Part shown: positions 11,305 to 16,149 of the stretch, one piece after another
How the letters are laid out: each line of letters opens with the position of its first letter
Position numbering within the stretch: the stretch's first letter is position 1
Notes under the pieces: generated by a model
Database searches by the model: none
Told to the model about the DNA's origin: nothing
Seen by the model: only the letters and a program-made list of their open reading frames with translations
Translations under genes and position numbers: made by a program
From: DATGCT01 sp964495575
Lineage (GTDB): Bacteria > Patescibacteriota > Minisyncoccia > UBA6257 > GWB1-50-10
DNA: 16,149 nt
Reading direction: 5' to 3'
Assembly (NCBI GenBank): GCA_964495575.1
Contig: CAZBVS010000014.1
Span: 1 to 16,149 of the forward strand

Positions 11305-12861
11305 ATGAATAAATTAAAGAAATTTTTAAAAAAGCCTATATTTTGGATTGGAGGGGTAGTTTTGGTGGTGGTTTTAATCTTTGTTTTTTCTGGTTCAGAA
11401 GGAATCGGGAAATATGATTATACCGAAGCTAAGAAAGGGGATATAAAGCAGGAGGTGAGCGTAACAGGAGATGTAAGACCTATAGAAGGGGTAGATTTAG
11501 CATTTGAGAAAAGCGGGCGTGTAAGCAGGGTTAACGTGAAATCCGGTGATGATGTATACAGAGGTCAACCTTTGATTTCATTGGAATCAAATGATCTATA
11601 TGCTCAGCTTGAAGAAGCGAAGGCAAGTTTGAAGGCGGAGGAAGCTAAGTTAAAAGAGTTAAAAAGAGGGCCGACTTCTCAAGAAGTCGAGGTAAAAAGA
11701 AGTGAGATTAAAGAAGCAGAACAGGATCTTGTTAATAAATATGCTGATGTAGTGACATATATAGAAGATGCTTATGCTCAGGCTGATGATGCGGTGAGGA
11801 CCAAAACAACTGAGCTTTTTCAGAAATCAACCGGTGCTTATGTTCTAGATTATGATGCTTGTGATAGTGGAGAGGAGAATCAAGCGAACTTTGCTAGAAA
11901 TAACATGGAAGATCTTTTAATAGAGTGGCGGGAGGAGATAAAAGATCTTGATGATAACAGTTTAAATATTGAGTTATTGGATGGTTTAGATAAAGCTCAG
12001 GAGAATCTTTCTTTGGTGACTGACTTTTTGAATGAGGTTAATGATACTTTGATAGTGGGTTGTGAGTTGTCAGACAGCTCGGTTTCTTCTTACAGAACTA
12101 AGATAAGTACAGCAAGAGATAATGTAAATACTATTTTGTCTAGCTTGAATTCTTTGGAGCAGAGCATTGCTTTGAAGAGCGTTACTTTATCAAGGAAGCA
12201 GAATGAGCTTGATCAGTTGTTATCAGGGGCAACAGAGGAGAAGGTGTCTGTTCAAGAAGCAACGGTTGAGAAGATGGAGGCTAATGTAGAGAATATTAGG
12301 GCTCAGATTGAGAAAGGGATTTTAAGAGCTCCTTTTTCTGGGATGGTGACGAAGGTTGATGGAGAGATCGGGGAGATTGTAGATGCTTATAAAGAGGTGG
12401 TGTCGGTTGTTTCCGATTCTGGTTTCAAGATAGAGGTTAATATCCCAGAGGTTGATGTTTCTAAAGTTCAGGTTGGTAATGAGGCAGAGGTAACTCTTGA
12501 TGCATATGGAGAGGAGGAGGTATTTGAAGCAGAATTAATCTCAGTTGATTCTTCTGAGACAGAGATTGAGGGAGTTTCTACATACGGAGCTACTCTTGAG
12601 TTTGTAAAGTCTGACGAGCGTATAAAATCAGGAATGACAGCTAATGTAGATATTATTACTGGAGTTGAGAAGAACGTGGTGTATGTACCTCAGAGAGCGG
12701 TAATTAAAGAAGATGGTAAGGATTATGTAAGAGTTTTGAACCAGGAGGATGAGATGGAGAAAAAAGAGGTTGAGCTTGGGTTAAAGGGTTCGTTGGGTAA
12801 CGTAGAGGTAAAGAAAGGAGTTAGTGTAGGTGATAGAGTAATTGTATTTATTGAGGAATAA
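11305..12861 (+). CDS. MacA/HlyD-type adaptor subunit of an ABC exporter
   Basis: 518 residues. An N-terminal membrane anchor (about 12-29) is followed by the first half of a lipoyl/barrel-sandwich domain (about 62-97, FEKSGRVSRVNVKSGDDV), a long helical region (about 98-335), the second lipoyl half (LRAPFSGMVTKVDGEIGE, 340-357), a beta-barrel domain (about 372-455) and a membrane-proximal domain (about 456-518). MacA is usually about 370 residues; the extra ~150 lie in the helical part, which contains C186 and C253, possibly a disulfide. The partner ATPase and permease follow directly. In MacAB the adaptor meets TolC at the outer membrane; no TolC is seen here, and in a single-membrane host the adaptor would instead guide the substrate across the wall (inference). 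The stop codon overlaps the ATPase ATG. Confidence 0.9.
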   Translation: MNKLKKFLKKPIFWIGGVVLVVVLIFVFSGSEGIGKYDYTEAKKGDIKQEVSVTGDVRPIEGVDLAFEKSGRVSRVNVKSGDDVYRGQPLISLESNDLYAQLEEAKASLKAEEAKLKELKRGPTSQEVEVKRSEIKEAEQDLVNKYADVVTYIEDAYAQADDAVRTKTTELFQKSTGAYVLDYDACDSGEENQANFARNNMEDLLIEWREEIKDLDDNSLNIELLDGLDKAQENLSLVTDFLNEVNDTLIVGCELSDSSVSSYRTKISTARDNVNTILSSLNSLEQSIALKSVTLSRKQNELDQLLSGATEEKVSVQEATVEKMEANVENIRAQIEKGILRAPFSGMVTKVDGEIGEIVDAYKEVVSVVSDSGFKIEVNIPEVDVSKVQVGNEAEVTLDAYGEEEVFEAELISVDSSETEIEGVSTYGATLEFVKSDERIKSGMTANVDIITGVEKNVVYVPQRAVIKEDGKDYVRVLNQEDEMEKKEVELGLKGSLGNVEVKKGVSVGDRVIVFIEE

Positions 12862-13577
12862 TGTCTTTATTAAAAGCTCGTAACATAACAAAGGTATATA
12901 AAAGTGATGGTGCTGAAACAAGAGCCCTTCGCGGGGTTTCTTTTGATATAGATAAGGGAGAGTTCGTGGCAGTGATGGGTCCTTCGGGGTCCGGGAAGTC
13001 CACTCTTCTTCATATAATAGGTTTCTTGGATCGTCAGACTGACGGGGAGTTTTATTTCAAAGGAAAAACCTTTGATGATTTTACAGAAGAAGAGATTGCT
13101 AATGTAAGGAATAAGAAAATGGGGTTTGTTTTTCAGGCTTTTAATTTATTATCCAGAAGGAGTGTTTTTGATAATGTAGTGCTACCGTTGGTGTACTCTG
13201 ATATCCCGGAGTCAAGATGGGATGATCTGGCTTATCAGGCAATTGATGATGTTGGGCTTTCTCATAGGTTGGATCATACCCCTTCTCAGTTGTCAGGAGG
13301 AGAGAAGCAGAGAGTGGCTATTGCTAGAGCTTTGGTGAATGAACCGGAGGTTATATTTGCTGATGAACCAACCGGCAATCTGGATACAAAATCAGGTCAA
13401 GGAGTGATGAAAATTTTAGAGGATTTGAATGATAATAAAGGTCATACGATTGTATTGATTACACATGAGTCATATACGGCGGAACATGCAGAAAGAATCA
13501 TTCATATTTTAGATGGTAAGGTGGATTCTGATGGTAAAGTTAGGAACAGACGGACATCAAAAGATTTTAAGAAATAA
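12861..13577 (+). CDS. MacB/LolD-type ABC transporter ATPase
   Basis: 238 residues. Energises the exporter by ATP hydrolysis on the cytoplasmic face. Motifs in order: Walker A GPSGSGKS (40-47), Q-loop Q92 (FVFQAFNLL), signature LSGGEKQRVAIARAL (144-158), Walker B VIFADEPTGNLD (164-175) with catalytic E169, and H-loop H202 (LITHE). The FNLL after the Q-loop is typical of the MacB/LolD group. Its ATG shares one base with the adaptor's TAA (TAATG), so translation is probably coupled; GAGG five bases upstream, inside the end of the adaptor gene, may serve as ribosome binding site. The permease begins three bases after its stop. Confidence 0.96.
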   Translation: MSLLKARNITKVYKSDGAETRALRGVSFDIDKGEFVAVMGPSGSGKSTLLHIIGFLDRQTDGEFYFKGKTFDDFTEEEIANVRNKKMGFVFQAFNLLSRRSVFDNVVLPLVYSDIPESRWDDLAYQAIDDVGLSHRLDHTPSQLSGGEKQRVAIARALVNEPEVIFADEPTGNLDTKSGQGVMKILEDLNDNKGHTIVLITHESYTAEHAERIIHILDGKVDSDGKVRNRRTSKDFKK

Positions 13578-13580
13578 TTT

Positions 13581-14819
13581 ATGCATATTAAATATACATT
13601 AAAAACAGCTCTTACCAGCTTGAAAGCAAATAAGTCAAGGACAGGTTTGACTATTTTAGGGATTGTTATCGGAGTTATGGCTATTATCTTAGTAGTTTCT
13701 GTAGGACAGGGAGCGGAGGCAATGATACTGAATCAGGTTCAAGCTTTTGGGGCTACTAATATCAGTGTGGAGCCGGGCCGGGAACCATCAGGTCCGTCTG
13801 ATTTTGGAGAGTTGTTTTCCGATTCGGTAGGAAAAAAAGATTTAGAAGCTTTAAAGAACCCAAGTAATGTTCAGGGGGTGGAACGGGTTGTGCCTGTGGT
13901 AATGCAGAATGAGACAGCAAGTTATGGTGGAGAGACTTATCGCGCAAGCATAATTGGGTCTGAGAATAGTTTGGCTGAGGTTTTAGATATTCATCCTACG
14001 GAAGGGGTTCTTTTTGGTGATTCCGATGTTAAGGGGAAGTCTAGTGTGGCAGTGATTGGTTCAGATGTGAAGGATGAACTTTTTGGATTCTCTGATGCTT
14101 TAGGAAAGAAGATTAAGATAAAAGGAAGGCCGTTTCGAATAGTAGGGGTTATGTCTTCTACAGGTCAGATGTCGTTTTTTAATGTAGATAAGATGATTAT
14201 GGTGCCTTATACAACAGCTCAGCAGTATCTTTTTGGGATCAGTCATTTCCATTCTCTCATTGTTCAGGCTGAGAGTGAGGAATTAGTGCCAAGAATTGAG
14301 AGAGAGGTTACGCTTACCTTAAGAGAGTTGCATGATATTGAGGATCCTTCCAAGGATGATTTTAGGGTGGAGACTCAGGCTGATGCGGCGGAGAGGGTGA
14401 GTTCAATCACAGGAATTTTAACTGCCTTGTTAGTTTCGGTAGCAGCAGTAGCTCTTGTGGTTGGGGGAGTAGGGATTATGAATATAATGCTTGTGTCAGT
14501 TACTGAAAGAACTCGGGAGATAGGATTGAGGAAAGCTTTGGGGGCAACCAAGGATGATATTTTAAAACAGTTTTTATTGGAGTCTGTGATTTTAACTGGC
14601 GTGGGAGGAGTGATAGGAATTATTGTAGGCGCGTTGCTTTCTTTTGTGGCGGCGCTTGGATTAAGTCAGGTACTTGCTATGGATTGGGGATTTGTGTTCT
14701 CTGTTCCTGCTGCACTTATAGGAATTAGTGTCTCGGTATTAGTTGGTTTAGTGTTTGGAATATATCCGGCCAAAGAAGCGGCTAAGAAGAGTCCGATTGA
14801 GGCTTTGAGATATGAGTAA
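13581..14819 (+). CDS. MacB/FtsX-type ABC transporter permease
   Basis: 412 residues. Membrane part of the exporter, with four predicted helices: about 22-43, 279-306, 332-358 and 372-397. The region between the first two (about 44-275) is the MacB periplasmic core domain outside the membrane, and the last three form the FtsX-like domain. The sequences TERTREIGLRKALGA (308-322) and GIYPAKEAAKKSPIEALRYE (393-412) are the conserved coupling helix and tail of the MacB family. Unlike E. coli MacB, the ATPase is a separate protein, as in Gram-positive-type systems. Substrate is unknown; this architecture moves peptides, lipoproteins or small hydrophobic compounds from the outer leaflet by mechanotransmission. 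It is the last gene of the three-gene operon. Confidence 0.95.
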   Translation: MHIKYTLKTALTSLKANKSRTGLTILGIVIGVMAIILVVSVGQGAEAMILNQVQAFGATNISVEPGREPSGPSDFGELFSDSVGKKDLEALKNPSNVQGVERVVPVVMQNETASYGGETYRASIIGSENSLAEVLDIHPTEGVLFGDSDVKGKSSVAVIGSDVKDELFGFSDALGKKIKIKGRPFRIVGVMSSTGQMSFFNVDKMIMVPYTTAQQYLFGISHFHSLIVQAESEELVPRIEREVTLTLRELHDIEDPSKDDFRVETQADAAERVSSITGILTALLVSVAAVALVVGGVGIMNIMLVSVTERTREIGLRKALGATKDDILKQFLLESVILTGVGGVIGIIVGALLSFVAALGLSQVLAMDWGFVFSVPAALIGISVSVLVGLVFGIYPAKEAAKKSPIEALRYE

Positions 14820-14824
14820 TCTGT

Positions 14825-14853
14825 TTGAAGAGTTTGGGGTTTAGGGGGATAAT
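14825..14853 (+). promoter_or_regulatory. Probable promoter of rarA
   Basis: TTGAAG (14825-14830) and GATAAT (14848-14853) have a 17-bp spacer. The ATG at 14862 follows the -10 by 8 nt, so this transcript too may be nearly leaderless. Read-through from the permease gene is possible, as no hairpin terminator lies between. Confidence 0.6.
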
Positions 14854-14861
14854 AAAGATAT

Positions 14862-16112
14862 ATGAGTAAGGATTTATTTGATAATCAAGCAGAGGAGAAT
14901 AAGTTTAAAAATGCTCCTTTAGCAGAAAGGATGCGTCCTAAGGATTTTAATGATTTTTTTGGACAGGAAGATTTAGTAGGAGAAGGCTCACCACTTAGAA
15001 AAGCTATTGACAGAGACGCTTTAGTCTCTGTTATTTTTTGGGGGCCTCCTGGTTCTGGAAAAACTACGTTAGCTCGGATTATTGCGGAGAAGACAGGGGC
15101 GAAGTTTGAACCCTTTTCTGCGGTTGTTACTGGTATCAATGATGTTCGGGAGGCTATTGAGGAGGCGAAGAATAGGTTAAAGTTTCATGATAGGAAGACC
15201 ATTCTTTTCATTGACGAGATTCATAGATTTAATAAGGCTCAACAGGATGCGCTGTTACCTTATGTTGAGGATGGAACAGTTGTTTTGATAGGGGCGACAA
15301 CCGAGAACCCTTCTTTTGAAGTTATATCACCACTTCTTTCGAGATCGACGGTTTACACTTTAGAGAGGCTCTCGGTTGATGATTTGAAAAAGATATTTAA
15401 AAAAGCTTTGAGAGATGAGGAGAAAGGGTTGGGTGGTTATGATTTAGAAGCGACGGATGAAGCATTAATGAAGTTGGCTAATTTTTCTGATGGAGATGCA
15501 AGGGTAGGGTTGAACGCATTAGAGTTTGTGGCAAAGACTTTGCCAGGGGGTGAGATAACAGAAGATAGTTTGGAGGAGATATTGGAGGAACATGCTCTTC
15601 GATATGATAAAAAAGGAGAGGAACATTACAATCTTATTTCAGCATATATAAAATCAATGCGTGATTCTGATCCTGATGGGGCATTGTACTGGTTAGCGAG
15701 AATGATTGAGTCAGGAGAGGATCCTAAGTTTATTGCCCGAAGAATGGTTATCTTTGCTAGTGAAGATGTGGGGATGGCTGATCCTAAGGGTTTGTTAGTA
15801 GCTGATGCGGTGGCTCGGGCGGTAGATTTTGTTGGTTTGCCGGAGGCTCAGATAAATTTGGCTCATGGGACTGTTTATCTTGCGGAAGCTAAGAAATCCA
15901 ATGACGCTTACGCTGGTTTGATGAAGGCCAAGGAGGATGCTAAAAAGGGATCTTTCGGGGTGCCGATGCATCTGAGGAACGCGGTTACTAATTTAATGAA
16001 AGACGAGGGTTATGGGAAGGGATATAAGTATGCTCATGATGAAGATGTAGAAGATCAAGGTCATTTTCCGGAGGAGATTGGGGAGAAAAAATACTATGAT
16101 GTGGATAACTAA
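14862..16112 (+). CDS. rarA: Replication-associated recombination protein A (AAA+ ATPase)
   Basis: 416 residues, family length about 420-450. RarA (MgsA, relative of eukaryotic WRNIP1) acts at stalled replication forks and binds SSB. Motifs: PLAERMRPKDFNDFFGQEDLVG (19-40) before the ATPase, Walker A GPPGSGKTT (61-69), Walker B ILFIDEIHRF (114-123), sensor 1 GATTENPSF (144-152) and arginine finger R161 (LLSRSTV). The C-terminal part has the family's ISAYIKSMRDSDPDGALYWLARMIESGEDP and FASEDVGMADP, which form the lid and tetramerisation region. The N-terminus MSKDLFDNQ keeps the acidic/aromatic tail seen in many homologues. It has its own likely promoter. Nothing in its neighbourhood refines its role. 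Confidence 0.97.
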   Translation: MSKDLFDNQAEENKFKNAPLAERMRPKDFNDFFGQEDLVGEGSPLRKAIDRDALVSVIFWGPPGSGKTTLARIIAEKTGAKFEPFSAVVTGINDVREAIEEAKNRLKFHDRKTILFIDEIHRFNKAQQDALLPYVEDGTVVLIGATTENPSFEVISPLLSRSTVYTLERLSVDDLKKIFKKALRDEEKGLGGYDLEATDEALMKLANFSDGDARVGLNALEFVAKTLPGGEITEDSLEEILEEHALRYDKKGEEHYNLISAYIKSMRDSDPDGALYWLARMIESGEDPKFIARRMVIFASEDVGMADPKGLLVADAVARAVDFVGLPEAQINLAHGTVYLAEAKKSNDAYAGLMKAKEDAKKGSFGVPMHLRNAVTNLMKDEGYGKGYKYAHDEDVEDQGHFPEEIGEKKYYDVDN

Positions 16113-16136
16113 GTTTAGTAGTTTTGAAAATAGAGT

Positions 16137-16142
16137 TATAAT
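16137..16142 (+). promoter_or_regulatory. -10 box of a gene beginning at or just beyond the window end
   Basis: A perfect TATAAT (16137-16142) in the 37-base tail after rarA is followed by 6 nt (TAAAGT) and then A at 16149, the last base. In this window TATAAT plus 6 nt is where leaderless ATGs begin, so an ATG may start here. No -35 and no TG element are visible. Confidence 0.5.
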
Positions 16143-16149
16143 TAAAGTA

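Noticed and set aside
1..16149. TGA recoded as glycine (SR1/Gracilibacteria code)
   Set aside because: TGA ends the HD-domain gene at 5363-5365 at the expected length, and no conserved Gly position in the recognised proteins needs TGA.
1..16149. CRISPR arrays, insertion sequences or prophage genes
   Set aside because: I saw no regularly spaced direct repeats, transposase motifs or phage structural genes. The only mobile-type element is the group I intron, which has no endonuclease.

Overview
The window reads as a slice of chromosome from a small-genome, AT-rich bacterium, most likely a Patescibacteria/CPR lineage (inference). The core genes are bacterial: ribosomal protein bL27, CTP synthase PyrG, the AAA+ ATPase RarA and a MacAB-type ABC exporter, with bacterial -10/-35 promoters and intrinsic terminators. 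Most starts have little or no Shine-Dalgarno sequence, many proteins are short with one N-terminal membrane anchor, and a tRNA carries a group I intron. TGA is used as a normal stop (for example at 5363-5365), so the TGA-to-glycine code of Gracilibacteria/SR1 does not apply.

Layout. 1-4450: two surface proteins. The first is a 5'-truncated PEGA/Ig-like protein. The second is a 911-residue secreted, membrane-anchored protein with five Ig/PKD-like domains, each holding a cysteine pair exactly 28 residues apart. 4455-4797: a tRNA-Asn(GUU) gene whose anticodon is split by a 194-nt group I intron with a complete P1-P9 core, then a terminator. 4811-7170: an HD-domain phosphohydrolase, an AbrB-like regulator preceded by a perfect palindrome, a VIT/CCC1-like membrane protein, a membrane-anchored cyclophilin and a small anchored protein. 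7241-8178: a CoaD-like nucleotidyltransferase-fold protein that has lost its catalytic motifs, and a DUF2177 membrane protein. 8201-9060: rpmA on the minus strand, two small membrane ORFs that converge with one base between them, and the divergent pyrG promoter region. 9061-11251: pyrG, possibly behind a 12-codon leader ORF, then a cysteine-rich anchored protein. 11305-14819: an adaptor/ATPase/permease operon of MacAB type. 14862-16112: rarA.

How the parts relate. The MacAB-like operon is the only clear multi-gene unit, with an ATG overlapping the preceding stop and then a 3-base gap. The other genes look like one- or two-gene transcription units divided by compact terminators. Several transcripts seem to start at an extended -10 promoter (TGnTATAAT-like, no -35) placed exactly 6 nt before the ATG, which predicts leaderless mRNAs. 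The export side is strong: anchored proteins with paired cysteines, a PPIase foldase and an exporter. This suggests active folding outside the membrane, but no disulfide-forming enzyme is encoded here.

The observations most worth pursuing are the tRNA-Asn group I intron, the CoaD-like pseudoenzyme, the fixed-spacing leaderless promoters (which predict a gene starting at the last base of the window) and the palindrome in front of the AbrB-like gene.
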